In this document: piece after piece, positions 1 through 10,927 of the stretch
Position numbering within the stretch: the stretch's first letter is position 1
Layout of the letters: each line of letters opens with the position of its first letter
Assembly (NCBI RefSeq): GCF_000151315.2
Contig: NW_011887295.1
Span: 1,331,649 to 1,395,648 of the forward strand
DNA from: Capsaspora owczarzaki ATCC 30864
Taxonomy: Eukaryota > Opisthokonta > Filasterea
Reading direction: 5' to 3'
DNA: 64,000 nt
The notes under the pieces: model-generated
Seen by the model: only the letters and a program-made list of their open reading frames with translations
Told to the model about the DNA's origin: nothing
Databases searched by the model: none
Translations under genes and position numbers: made by a program

Positions 1-3000
1 CATCCGCTTGGAGACCAGAGGCTTCCGTGTAGACCGAGCCAGAAGGAGCGTCGTGCTCGTTATTGGCCAGCTTCGCCACGACGGCTTCCATCGTTTCTTC
101 AGGGACACGCAAGCGCGTCAGCACCCCAAACTTGCGACCTGGAGCGTAGGAAACCACAGGGTTGACCTGCAGTGCGATTCTGGCCACCAGTCTGGGAACA
201 ATTTCGTCGTGAGTACCGGGGCGGATGAGGCGGCCGTATTGGTTGATCGCGCGCTCGAACGGAAATGTCGAGACATGTGCAGGCGGGCCATGTTGCTGGC
301 AAGCCCGGGCAAGATGAGACAGATGGTGGGTAGTGATGGGCACGTTGCAGTTCCCAAACGTCTCACTGATGATTCCGATGGTATTGGAAGTCAGTTTGTT
401 GAGCGAGTCAAGCGTCGTGGGGTCGACCTTAACCACCTTGGACATGGCGATCCGCGTCATTTCTGAAAAGTTCCACCAGATAGCTTGCTTTCTCTCATCC
501 ACCAAACCCAGGAAGATGTGCTTGCCGCAGACCAGGACAAAATTGAGCATCTCCTCGGCAGTGTACGACTTGTGGTGTGCAGAGCAAAGTCGAGGCTTTC
601 GCATGACAAAGGCAGGCCATACAGTGATGGCCAAGCGCAGGTCTACTTCAAGAATCTTGACCGTGTCGTTGCCAAGCAGCGCAGCCCTCTTGTTCCTAAG
701 CACGGATCCTTTGCCCGTGTGAACGAATGGTTTCATCGATTCTAGAGTCAGACTGAGTAAACGCTTGCCACTGCAGAGCATAAAGCTGTGCAATGTGTCA
801 AGCGAGCAAAAGCTGGTCTCGATGGAGCATGTGTTGGGAGGCGTAATGTAGGGCAGCTTTCCCACGAAAGCATAGTTGAAATTGGTGAACTGGTTTGCTG
901 ACAAGTGGGTGCGGTCGGAAGCTGCAGCTTTTGACCAGTCGCGGTGCTTCCGGCAGTTGCAGGCAAGGGCCGACATTGGGCAATAGCAGCAACCGTTGTA
1001 GGCAGTGGGAGCCACGAGTGACAGCACTTTGGCTCGCGCTGGACTGTCAGCCGTGAGTAGGTGCAGCTCAGCCTTCACAATCACGTCCCTTTGGAGCAAT
1101 GCGTTGTAAACAACCACCCCATCCTTAGAGAGCGTCTTGAGCTCTTGCAGCATGGGCCTTGAATATGGCATTAGACTTTTCGGCTCCTTCCCCTACACCA
1201 CCACCAAGAAGACCATCTTAGTAACATCCACCTCCAGCATGAGCATAACGTTGCTTGCCAGCAGCGTACCTGCAGAAAAGAGACAGGCCAGATGAATCGA
1301 TGTGCTATTGCTGTGTTCATGTTGAGGGGCCTGAAACACAAGACATGCATCTTGGCGGAAGAGGTGTAATATGGGTCAAATCTAAACCAGCAGAGATGGT
1401 GAGTCTATAGTCCTTTCTCGGTCAATTCCCGCCATCATGGTCTTTCAAGCGCTTTACCCGTCATAGAAGAAAGCAAGGCTGATGTTCCAAGGAGACTCTG
1501 ACAGGAACGTGCGACGACTTGGTGTACGGAAATGCAGCCCTTCCAGCGGGTGGCTGAAGCTGCGCAATGAGTCAAGCTTGTCGTTGTGCCTGGTGATGGT
1601 TGACGGCCAATCGTCGGTCAAGGCTCTTTGAACTTGTTGCGGATCGCTGAAGTCGATGCCGAACCTGTCGACGAGGCCCTTGACTTGATTTTCATCCGCG
1701 AACATGTTTCTCAAACGCGGAATAAGCGACATGTACGGGTAGATGGTCTCACGTGAGAAACGGGCAGGGCAATTGGTGTTGGTGCATCGATGCGCGAGAA
1801 GCTGGTTCACAGGACCACGAAAGCAACCGGAGTAGGTGCATTGTGAACACTTCGCTCCGAATGCACCACATTGGCTACACACGTTTTCGGATACCAGCAC
1901 TTCCTTCAAACTGAGTGAGTGTGCACAGCCAACGCGGTACCACTTGATCTGGTCGCTATCAGTGTACAGGTTTTTCATGCGTTGAAAATAATTGTTCTTG
2001 TCGACAGGTGACGCTGGCGGGAGAAGATTGACGAGTCTGAGAGCCTTCGTAAATCGATGGATGGTCGGAGGAACAACTGGAACATTCGAAAGTTAGAGAG
2101 CAATCCCTCGCCAGCCACCAATTCGACGTGCTTACCTTGAATCACAGGATAACTCTCTTGACATTGGACTAAGAAGGCGCCCGCAGACGCAATTGGGTCG
2201 ACATTTGTACGCTGTTGAACGTCCGAAAGAAACGTCTGGAACAAAGAGACCAATCTCGTCGAATGATCATCCAAGATTGCTTTAATCTCGGAGCAGTACT
2301 TGTGGATACCCGTGAGAAGTTGAGTGAAGATGTCTTTCGTGACCTTGCCTTTGATTTTGATGTCATTGAGGAATTGGAGAAGCTGCAGATACGCAGCAGC
2401 TGTGCGAGTTGCTCTAGGTGTCGGTCCTTTGTTTTTGGCCGCTCCTGGTTCGGCCGCTCCTGGTGCTGCAGTCGCCTCCTCTGACGTCTCGCTCGGGTCA
2501 TTGATTGTGGCATTGTTCGAGGTATCGTCCGCTTCGTCAGTCGCTTCGACGTCCAATTCGAAGTCGCTTTCGTATTCGTCGTCATCAGCTCCCAGAGGAG
2601 CTTGAGGAGCGTCACCGTGGTCAGCGACGTGGACATCGCCGAAGCCATCATCGTAGTCGACACCATGGTCATCCACTGCCATGGCAGCTGGCTCAGACGC
2701 GTGCAGTGGCGGAGTAGGGGGAGTAGAATCCACCGCCATTGGAACAGTTTGCTCCTCTCGAAAGTGCGTCTCAAAGCGTTGTCGCATTTCGGGATACGCC
2801 TGGATGACATCAGCAACGGTTGCATACGGGTATGTTTTCAAGTGTGCGTAGAAACTTGACAGCGAACGTTTCTCGAACTTGCTGTTGCCGAAAGACCATT
2901 GCTTGATGGCGAACTTGGTGCAGTCCAAACAAGGGCAGACTCCTGACAGCGGCACTTTGTGGATTTGATGATGAAGCTTTCTGTCAGCATCCGACATCCA

Positions 3001-3090
3001 AGCTTGTGGTGAACTGCATGGATTCGTTTGAAAGGCGGCTGCGCACATGGTGCAGATGCACCGCTGAAATGAAAGCCAATCTTCTGACAT
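1..3090 (-). CDS. Tnp2-family transposase, partial at its C-terminal end and possibly decayed
   Basis: Likely DDE-type cut-and-paste transposase. Exon A runs 3090-2136 from an ATG giving MSEDWLSFQRC. It has Cys pairs (CICTMC, CPCLDC), suggesting a zinc-binding N-terminus, then an acidic low-complexity stretch. A 59-bp intron (2135-2077, GTAAGC...TTCCAG) joins it in frame to exon B (about 2076-1452). Exon B carries further Cys/His pairs and ends AFFYDG. The last long open stretch (about 1192 to beyond 1) encodes KEPKSLMPYSRP, TADSPARAKVLS, YNGCCYCPMSALACNCRKH and THHLSHLARACQQHGPPAH, in Tnp2 order. Between exons B and C the frame is interrupted: a TAG at 1195-1193 lies in the frame that otherwise gives a good match, and the exon B donor does not join cleanly. 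The copy may be decayed, or an intron may be misread. An in-frame GTG-type upstream extension to 3192 exists, but the ATG at 3090 is preferred. Family call is firm; integrity is uncertain. Confidence 0.72.
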
Positions 3091-3192
3091 AAAAACAAAA
3101 GTGAGCTCAAATCGGTCACTTCCCTTACTTGTACTGCCGGCAGTCTTGCGGCACTCGGTCCTCACTGTACACCAGTGCGTGTCAAAAATCAT
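1..3192 (-). mobile_element. Tnp2 (CACTA/Plavaka-like) DNA transposon, left part of window, incomplete
   Basis: The block contains one minus-strand transposase gene with introns and runs off the left edge, so one end of the element is outside the window. The superfamily is assigned from Tnp2 signatures in the last exon (ADSPAR-AK followed by a Cys-rich motif, and the GPPAHVSTFPFER block). I could not identify terminal inverted repeats or a target-site duplication. The upstream boundary near 3,190 is therefore only the limit of coding sequence. Confidence 0.7.
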
Positions 3193-4440
3193 TCAAATGT
3201 AATACAAGTCAACGCTGACGTCAAGCGTGCAGTGTGCGCTGAAAATCGAGCGTTGATCGGTTGTAGCGTTGTTTGTCGCGATGGGTGTCGCTTCCGCGAG
3301 CTTGATACCGGCCTGCGATGAAAATTGTGAAGGGTGGTGATGTGAGTATTCATTATCGTGTGGTTTTACTCAAGTGATGTCGCAGCAGTTCCAGTCCAGT
3401 GGCAGTAACAGCATGGAAACAGAGTGTTCAAAGAACGCCTGCGGCCGGCTTCATTTTTCGCGAATGTTCGCTTCAAAATGGCAGAAACCGCGCCCCGCAC
3501 ACCATAATACAATATGGCGTTAGGACGACCGCTCATTCTAGTATCATTCAAAGCAGCGAGCGGGGCAAAAGGGGCCAATGCAGCGACAGGACAGGCGATA
3601 ACACGAAACGAGTGAGCTTGTTCTCACCGTTTGCGTGTCTTTTCGCGGTGTTTCGTGCTCCTTTTCTCGACTTGTAGTATTCTGAGATATAATGACATAT
3701 TGTCCAATCGAGATACGCGCGATTGGAGCAGGATGAGAAAGTGTAGTTTCATGCCTGCGATCGAATCCCATTTCGCCCATCGTTGACTTCGAGCTGTCTA
3801 GACCAAGCGTCTTGAAGGTTTTTCTTTCTTTTTGCAACTGGGTTCGAACCTGTTTGGTTGCGCTTTCTGTTTTTTATTTTTTTTATTTTCAATGTTCATT
3901 TTTTATTGTATTTATTTTTTAATTTAATTTAATTTAATTTTATTTTGTACTGGCACTGCTTCAGTCTACCATTTATTTATTATTTTATTTATTATTTTTT
4001 TTGTGCTACATCGAGTGCAGATCGAGATGGCCAGCAGTGACATTTGTGAGTGTGCCACAACAAAAAGAAAAAGATAAAAAAAGCAAAGAAGAAGGCGAAC
4101 ACAGCCGTTGCGCGGCTTGTGGTGCTTGTCTGTCATTGAGCTTTACCTCTCTCTGACTGTGCAGCAGCCAACGCACGCAAGCGATGCTGATGTCAGGAGG
4201 ACAAGAGGATGGAGGTAAAAAAAAAGAAAAGAAAAAAAAAGATAAAAAGGCGCGATAAAAAAGAAAAAAAAAGAAAAGAAAGATGCGGTCGTTCTGCTGC
4301 CTGCAGATCGATGCCGACTGCGCGGATGCGTGGAAAACACTCATCTCACATGGATACACAAGAACGACACGAGAGAGATGTGAAGGAACTGCAGAAGCGC
4401 GATAGAAAGGGAGAAAATGCAAATTTTAAATCAGGTAGGG
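3193..4440. other. Intergenic, AT-rich, no supported gene
   Basis: Only short, unrecognisable frames occur here. Positions 3,870-4,010 are strongly T-rich with runs such as TTTAATTTAATTTAATTT. Positions 4,210-4,285 are A/G-rich. A TTTTTCGCGAA string near 3,451 resembles an E2F half-site but could be chance. I see no RNA gene. Confidence 0.6.
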
Positions 4441-4446
4441 CGTGAA

Positions 4447-4486
4447 TTGGCGGGAAAATGCATTTTTCAAAAATTCGCGCCCAAAA
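4447..4486. promoter_or_regulatory. Pair of E2F/DP-like motifs upstream of the coiled-coil/MULE gene
   Basis: TTGGCGGGAAAA (4447-4458) and TTCGCGCCCAAAA (4474-4486) lie about 80-120 bp before the ATG at 4568. Both resemble the E2F consensus TTTSSCGC and its complement. A related site sits at a similar distance before the Tc1-like transposase. Function is inferred from motif resemblance only. Confidence 0.4.
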
Positions 4487-4567
4487 TCACATGATTTTCT
4501 TCTTGTCTCGCACTCCCGCCCTCACCGTGGAATATGATCATAAGTAGCCCCTTTTGTCCAGCACATA

Positions 4568-5864
4568 ATGGATACCCAAAAATTCGCCCTTGAGTCGGCT
4601 CAGCGGGCGACGGTTGAGTTGGATCAAGTCAAACAGGCCCTCCGTGCTGCAGAGGATAGGCACGCGGCCATCGTTTCAGAAAACAACCAGCTCATATCAC
4701 AGCTTCGCGCACAAGTCGTAGAATTGCAATCCCAAACAATGCGGCTGCAATCTGAGTTGTTGTCTCAGTCCCGGCAGGTGAGCTCGAGCAAGTACGCACA
4801 GCAGTCGTGTATGATGGGATCTAGTGTGATGTTTGTCAATTTACTAAGCTGGCTTGAGTGAGTATAGGGAGGTTAAATGGGTCAGAGAGGTCCGGGGAAT
4901 GTTTGGCGATCTTCATGCTCGGTATCCGAAGTGGTTTTTACCAAAGCATCTACGGCAAGCACTCAAAAGCGCCCAAACCAAAACACCAGAGCAACTTTCC
5001 GCCGGTACAACCGACACCGATGAGGGAGTAGAGCTCTGGTTCCAAAACAGGTTGTTGGCACTCGTCACATCGCACAAGCATCATGAAGTCAATGATGTAC
5101 TCTACAAGGTACGCGTGTTGTTCGATCGGCGAAAGCACTACAACCGAAATGCTAAGTTTGAGCTGATGTTTGATAGGTGTATGACTCGGCGCGTGGGCTG
5201 AACAACAATGCTAAAAAGCGCGCGACAGCTCGAACGCCAGATGCACAAGAATCAGTCATGGTGGAAGCACAGCAGGTTGCCGATTCAATTGCCATGTCAC
5301 AGCCCCTCCCCGACATCGACCTTTCAGCTGGCGCCACTGACGACATCAATTTCCACACTGAACCCAGTAGCGACGACGACAGCAACAACAGCAGCGACGA
5401 CAGCAACAACAACAACAACGTCAGTTCGAGCGAAAGCCTGCTCACAAACTCCAACTTGGCGGCGGCAGACGAGAGCGAGGACGATGACGCGCATCCTGCT
5501 TCGTCGGATAGTGGACTCGCTGCAGCATCCAGCGACAGCGAAAGCCACGAGGCAAACGATCGTGTAACAAGCGCTGAAATCGATGATCAAGATGATTCGC
5601 GTCAGGACAACAACTGCACCGGTGGCTTGGTGAGAAGGCGATCCAACCGCGATTATCGGCCGGCCCACAACGTGTCTCGTTCAAGCAAACGCGTAAGTGA
5701 CTGCTCGTCAGATGCTCAGATGCAGTGCACGGGACAGAACAGTGACTAAAGTGTGATTTCTACTTGAACAGATGCGATTCTGCACGGAAGGCGAGCAAAG
5801 TGGCCCTCGGCGACATCAGACGCGTGCCCAGCGTGCTGCCAGTCGAGCCCTCCAAGGCCAGTAA
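4568..5864 (+). CDS. Coiled-coil/acidic protein of unknown function, possibly the 5' part of the MULE gene
   Basis: I do not recognise the family. Exons read as 4568-4777, 4872-5108, 5177-5692 and 5772-5864, all phase 0. The N-terminal 70 residues form a heptad-like Gln/Leu/Glu coiled coil. Exon 2 (KWVREVRGMFGDLHARYPKW onward) looks globular. Exon 3 is acidic and Ser/Asn-rich with a basic tail (RRRSNRDY). The exon 1-2 junction uses an unusual acceptor (GGGAG at 4871), chosen because it keeps the frame. The last exon ends just inside the first copy of a ~300-bp repeat. The donor at 5693 (GTAAGT) can also splice, still in phase 0, to the acceptor TGGTACAG ending at 6178, the start of the MULE transposase reading frame. 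This may therefore be the N-terminal third of one transposon protein rather than an independent gene. Confidence 0.55.
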
Positions 5865-6154
5865 AAAGCACCAGGAGGTGCAGGCGGGGGCGATCTGAGA
5901 TTTTTGTAAATTTGTGCAAATATGGAAACCAATAATAAAATAAATTTTATTAAAAATTAAAAAAATCTTTTTAATAATGTAAAAGGAGACGAAGAAAGCA
6001 ATTTCTGACCAATCAGATGTCGAGCTAATTGCCGTCATCGCTCTGCTGAGGCACCGAATTTTGAACCGAATTTTCACCGATAGAACTGGAAAAAACTGTT
6101 TGACCAAAATTCGGCGTATTTTCTTCCGAAATTCGGAAAAAATTTTCCACTGTG
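5847..6154 (+). repeat. Interspersed repeat copy 1 (direct partner at 9415-9715)
   Basis: The sequence from GCCCTCCAAGGC to TTTTCCACTGTG recurs in the same orientation at 9415-9715 with scattered substitutions and small indels. It is noncoding and AT-rich. It contains a conserved hairpin (TTATTAAAAA with TTTTTAATAA) and CCGAATTTTG/CAAAATTCGG complementary segments. It ends immediately before the open frame of the MULE transposase. Class is unknown: it could be a MITE/SINE-like unit or part of the MULE itself. Confidence 0.8.
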
Positions 6155-6178
6155 ACACGATATGTTCTGGTGGTACAG

Positions 6179-8932
6179 CGAGATGAGGGGTACCAGCGAG
6201 TGGGTGTTGCTTTTCGCCGTACTGGCAAACATGAGCCTGCTTGTTGTGACGGCTCGCTGACGACGACGCAGCGCATGCACAAGAAACTCGAAGCCTGGAT
6301 GATTGACCGCTTGGCCACCCGTTCCTGCGAAGAAGTGCTTTTGGAGTTTGTTCGCCATGTCTCGACCGCACCTCGACCTAAGCCATCCTGGGAGGTCCTC
6401 ATGGAAAGCACTCGGTGGTTTCCGAGCGACGCTGCGGTGAAAACTTTCTTGGTGCGCGCACTCAAGGGCGGTGCTTCGCCTGATGCTGTTCGCCTGCACG
6501 AGTTGGCGACGAATCTACAGTCAACGTCAGCATCCTGCCAGCACAACCATGCTCCTGTCGGGTACACTTCGTGTTCTGGCAGCGCATTCAATCATGGCGA
6601 TGTTTTGTTCTATCAGCCTCAATCCTGCAGCTGCCCGTCGCCGGCAAAAGGCCGTAAAGTCTGCCACGATCTCAACGAACGCGTTCCGCTCATCATCGTT
6701 GTGTGCACACCGTGCCAACACGCTATCTGGCATCGCCTTCGCCCCAAAATCGTGTGCATGGATTCGACTGGTGGGGTCTCCACCGTTGGCGTTACCGCTA
6801 CAGCGATCGTTGCACCAAACCAGTTTGGTCGGGGAGTGCCCTTGGCATTCATGATTTCGTCCAAGCAGACCAATTACGAGTACGAGGTGTTCCTTTCGAC
6901 TCTCCAAAACACTTTGGGCAGTGCCTTCCGGCCAGAGCGCATTGTTGTTGACAAATGCGATGCTGAGCGAAATGCAATCAAGACCGTGTTTCCTGAAGCA
7001 AAGGTTGGTCTCTGCATCTTTCACGTCTACCAAGCCGTACGGCGTCACCTCGTCCAGCATCTGAAGGCGAAAGACGACAAAGCTCTCATCAAGCAGGTGC
7101 TTGCACAATTGCACTACGTGCAACGCGCTGCCAACGAAGACGAGGTGCAAGCTGCGATCGCCACCACTCTTCAGATGGTTCAGCACAACAAGAAAGTGCT
7201 AGAGTATCTGCGGGTTCATTGGATGACACGAGGCGAGCTGGAACAATGGTCGATTGCGTATCTGGGGCAAGACCGCGACACGCTGATGCCGGTGCATACG
7301 AACAATTTTGTTGAGAGGTGAGCCACTGTCGCTGCTGCTGGTGATGGAATTTGTTTTGCCAGTTTGTGTTTGGGTATGCAGTTTCTGACTCCCCCAGCGC
7401 CGTTGTTTAGATTCTTCCACTCGCTCAAGTACAAATGGTTTCGAGGGCTGCGCAACCGCGACGCCACATCACTTCTCCAGACCTTTACTCACCACATCAA
7501 CGCGTATTACTGCACAAAAACACAAAAGGGGAGCTGGCAAATGAACCGGGCTGTGCGTGCCAAGGTGCAAAAAGATGAAGTCATCGCCAAACGGATGAAC
7601 GATACTGGCAAAGTTTTGCCACTGGACAAGGACCTCGGCTTGGCGGTCGTCATTGCATTGAACCAAGACATCCCTCAAGAGTTGGAGGCAGCTGTGGACG
7701 AGATCCGGACTGGATGGGAGCTGAGTGACTCGGACGAGATGCTGGACGAAATTACTGCCAAGTTGGCAGAAATTAAAGCTCGCTGCTGCGTAGTCGCTCT
7801 GCACTCTCGGTTCTGCAGTGCTGGCCATCTCGGAGGCATGATTTGTGTGCACATTCGCGCAGCAGCTCAACACTTCGGAGACTTGGCGATGTTCGGCATG
7901 GACAGCCCATACGCTTTGGTGAGCGGTGCACCCTCCATGAGCGTTCCCCTCACGACATATGGAGTTGCGTGCGACTTGCCCGAGGAATCCGGCCACGAGA
8001 GCCATCTCGACGATGACAACGGCCAGCCGGTCGGAGCACAAGAACAAGAACAAGCAGCCGACCCTGAACTCTGGACCATCTGCACAGAGTTAGAAAGCCT
8101 GCGCAAGAGACTTAACGACGCCGAGTTTGAGAAACGAATCGCCATTATCACGAAGATGATGTACAACGTGAGAGATTCGCAGCCGACCCAACGAGCGTAT
8201 CGTAGTATGTTCTCGAATCGCACCCTTGCACAATCCAAGCGCCAGGCCGCGGCCTCCAGAGCAGCTGGGGCATCACAGGGTCATACTCCCCAGCTTGTCT
8301 CTCGCGCTGGCAGAATTCACCCCAGCACGCACACGCCTGGTCTAGTGTTCACGACGGCCAATGCGCGCCTGCGCGAGTTGCAGAAATCGTGCGAACAAGA
8401 CCCCACCCCGCAAGGATTTGAGAAGGCCGTGCAGGATCTACGCCCAAGTCGAGGACAAGTCATGGCAGCTCAAGCTGCTCTTGTAGCAGAAGCAGCAGTT
8501 CCCCGCGCAGCGCGGCAGCTCTTTGAAAGCCTTGCGGCCGAGCGAGCTGAAATCAGCCAGCGGATGCGCCCGCCCACCCGTGCAGCCTCGCAATCGCAGC
8601 AACCTCGTCGATATGCCGGCTTGGATGCTGATGAGGACGGAGCCGACGACGACGACGAGGACGCCGAAGAGAATGATGGCGAGCTGGATTGGGGAGACCG
8701 TGCTTTGGCTAGCAACGCAAGAGGTGCTGCAAGCGTGAAGCGGCGGGCTGCACCCAATCGCACCGCAAAGTGGTGCAAGCGTCCTCGAACCACCCGGAGG
8801 AAGCGCAGCGGTCGTGCACTCAACGATGATGCCCAGGACGAGACGAGCGACTGGGACGAGGCTGCATCCCAACCGTCAATCTTCTCCCAGGGTGAAAGGG
8901 CGAGCACAATGGCTGACGAGGATGCGTCGTGA
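6179..8932 (+). CDS. MULE-type transposase
   Basis: Mutator-like transposase that would catalyse cut-and-paste transposition in the nucleus. Two exons, 6179-7317 and 7411-8932, are joined by an intron that splits an Arg codon (GAG-AG|A) in the NFVER-FFHSLKYKW motif. The DDE-like catalytic set is visible: D in KIVCMDSTGG, D in RIVVDKCDAE followed by CIFHVYQAVRRH, and E in NNFVERFF. A degenerate SWIM-like Cys/His segment follows (FCSAGHLGGMICVHI). The C-terminal ~300 residues are low complexity, acidic then basic, with nuclear-localisation-like runs. There is no ATG at the 5' end. The open frame begins at the repeat edge and the first usable junction is the acceptor ending at 6178, so upstream exons (4568-5692) are probably needed. 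Lengths and phases then give 1,207 residues without interruption. The copy looks intact apart from the repeat in its putative intron. Confidence 0.85.
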
Positions 8933-8951
8933 ACTTGGTACTAGTGTGTTG

Positions 8952-8957
8952 AATAAA
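8952..8957 (+). terminator. Candidate polyadenylation signal AATAAA for the MULE gene
   Basis: AATAAA lies 20 bp after the transposase stop codon. The position fits a eukaryotic poly(A) signal; no cleavage site can be seen. Confidence 0.5.
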
Positions 8958-9414
8958 CGTATGCATGCAGAGCGAGAGCGACGGAGCACCTAAGGCACAA
9001 ATTGCAAAGCAGAGTGAAATTTGAGATGGAAAAAAATTGCAAAGTCCAAAATTTCGGTACTTTGACCAAGCCGCCTAGCGATCCAGTTGCACTGAATGTC
9101 CCGTCGCTCGAGCTACAAGCTTTGACGTGATATAGGTGCAAGATGCGAGTGCAAGGGGCGGGGTGTCTGACTGCCAATGCATCATTCTCGCTCAACCCAC
9201 CGCAATCCTAATGGCTGGCCAAAGGGTTGGATCGATGAAATTTTTGACTGAGCTGAGACTCTTCCTGGGTGATTGTAAGTTTTATTTATGGCTACTGGAA
9301 CAAGGGGAGGGGGAGGGGAGGTCAGGGGAAGGCGCCAGAGGGCTGGGGAGGGGTAAGGGGAGGGGGAAAAAAAACTCGTCCGGAGAAAGTGGGGAGACTA
9401 GCTCTATGAGCCAC
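8958..9414. other. Intergenic, no supported gene
   Basis: The stretch lies between the MULE gene and repeat copy 2. It contains a G-rich purine tract (about 9302-9370, repeats of GGGGA type). An open frame of 110 codons spans the tract and ends inside the repeat, but it resembles nothing and is compositionally biased. Confidence 0.5.
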
Positions 9415-9715
9415 GCCCTCCAAAGGCAAGTACAAAGCACCAGCAAGGTGCAGGCGGGGGCGATCTGAGATTTTTGTAGATTTGTGCAAATATGGAAACC
9501 AATAATAAAATAAATTTTATTAAAATTAAAAAAAATCTTTTTTAATAATATAAAAGGAGACCAAGAAAGCAATTTCTGACCAATCAGACGTCGAGCTATC
9601 GCCATATTCTCGCTCTGCTGAGGCACCGAATTTTGACCGACAAAATGATAAATTCGGTTTTTCCGAATTTTGACCGAATTTTGGTCCGAAATCCGCAAAA
9701 AAATTTTCCACTGTG
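9415..9715 (+). repeat. Interspersed repeat copy 2 (direct partner at 5847-6154)
   Basis: Same orientation and order as copy 1, from GCCCTCCAAAGGC to TTTTCCACTGTG. The hairpin TTATTAAAA/TTTTAATAA is conserved. The distal third differs more, with duplicated GAATTTTGACCGAATTTT units. The two copies bracket the MULE exons about 3.57 kb apart. Confidence 0.8.
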
Positions 9716-9943
9716 GGAATGAGGGGAGAAAGAGAAGGAAGCGAAGAAAAATGAAATGAAATGAGAAAAAAAAATGAAAGAAACGTGGCAGAACAGAAAG
9801 AGAGAGAAAACGAGTCGTGATCACTGCGGCGTCTTGAGATGCAGCAGTCGTGGCAGTCGGGGAGAAGAGTCTGTCGATGAACACTGGGTGACAAAATGTT
9901 GATTCGTCAAATTGTCAGAGTCAGTACAAAGGTACGTCGATTG
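9716..9943. other. Spacer between repeat copy 2 and the Tc1-like remnant
   Basis: A purine-rich stretch (GAAAGAGAG-type, 9720-9815) is followed by unremarkable sequence. I see no gene. Confidence 0.5.
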
Positions 9944-10927
9944 TCAGGCAATGTTCATGAATAAAGGTATATTGACGAATGAACCATTCCCAGTATGGGA
10001 GACATGACAAACAATACAAGGTAATGCATGCAAGTAAGTAGGCATGCCAGTGGGGCATGACAGTGGCACGTGAACTGCATTACTGATCGACACACTGTCC
10101 TCAACCACGTTTGTAAGGGGGAGGTCGGGCTCAAGCTGTTGCACTGGGAGCTCATCCACAGCGATGCCAGAAGCGGCGGTGTCGACGGCTTTTTTTGCCT
10201 CGAGCGTGTCAAACAGCTTCGTCATCGCCTCCGCAAAGACATGGCCAGTCACGCCTCCGAGCTGGATCTCATTCAACACAACGCCGTTCATTCCGATCGC
10301 TGCAATGAGCGTGAAATTCGCTGCACGAATACTGCCAACTTGAACGATTGCGCGAGCGCCCTTGCGAGATCGACCTCGCGTTCGATGCTGATTCGCATTA
10401 AATCCACTCTCGTCCACGTAGAACAAGCGATCCACAGGTGTCTGGAAAGCCTCGAAGAGCTCAGCCCATTTCTTGCGTTGGGCTTTGATTTCAGGCGAAT
10501 TTTTCACCTTGACCTGCTCGTACACGCGCTTGAACGTGAAGCCCTGTCGTAAAATGGCACGCCCGATGGTTGTTTGATGCACTTGAATGCCAAATGTCGT
10601 CAGGAGGAGGTCCTGGAGCTCTTGATTGGTCACATTGACGTTCTTGTCGAGCTCCATCTCGAGAAAATGGAGATGCTCCGCTGTGAGCACACGGCATCCC
10701 TTGGGATTGACGTGATGTGACGTCCACTCTCCGCGCTCTTTGAAACGTTGCACTACGTTGGACACAGTGCTGATGGGGTGATGGAGCATGCTGGCGACCG
10801 TGACGAGAGGCAAGGCGCGATCAACCGCCAAGTCGATGATCCGCTTCCGTTCGGGGTCTTCTAGATGGACACACTTCCGCGGCGCGCGTGATTCGGTGGC
10901 CTGCGCCTCGTTTTGACGTTTGGGCAT
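9944..10927 (-). pseudogene. Tc1/mariner-like (DDE_3 type) transposase, truncated
   Basis: The start is taken as the ATG at 10927 (MPKRQNEAQ). The open frame extends upstream to 11074, but only through a TTG. The N-terminal third is a helix-turn-helix region (ERKRIIDLAV... VASMLHHPISTVSNVVQRF). A second DNA-binding segment follows (LTAEHLHFLEMELDKN, GIQVHQTTIGRAIL), and then the first catalytic block FYVDESGFNANQHRTRGRSR with its Asp. The frame continues through FTLIAAIGMNGVVLNEIQ to FAEAMTKLFDTLEA. After that it loses resemblance: the second Asp block (typically D-N-A/G-x-x-H) and the final D/E are absent before the stop at 9944. The copy therefore looks 3'-truncated and inactive. A short missed exon cannot be fully excluded, but the 228 bp before the repeat show no match. 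No terminal inverted repeats were found. Confidence 0.78.

Noticed and set aside
3840-3856. B-box-like GGTTCGAACC suggesting a tRNA gene
   Set aside because: No A-box or cloverleaf could be folded on either strand; the would-be T-stem has a mismatch and flanking sequence is T-rich.
9136-9468. 110-codon open frame upstream of repeat copy 2
   Set aside because: It crosses a G-rich purine tract and ends inside the repeat, with no domain or codon signal.
5847-9715. Long terminal repeats of a retroelement
   Set aside because: The enclosed coding sequence is a MULE DNA transposase with no reverse transcriptase or gag, and the repeat lacks TG...CA ends.
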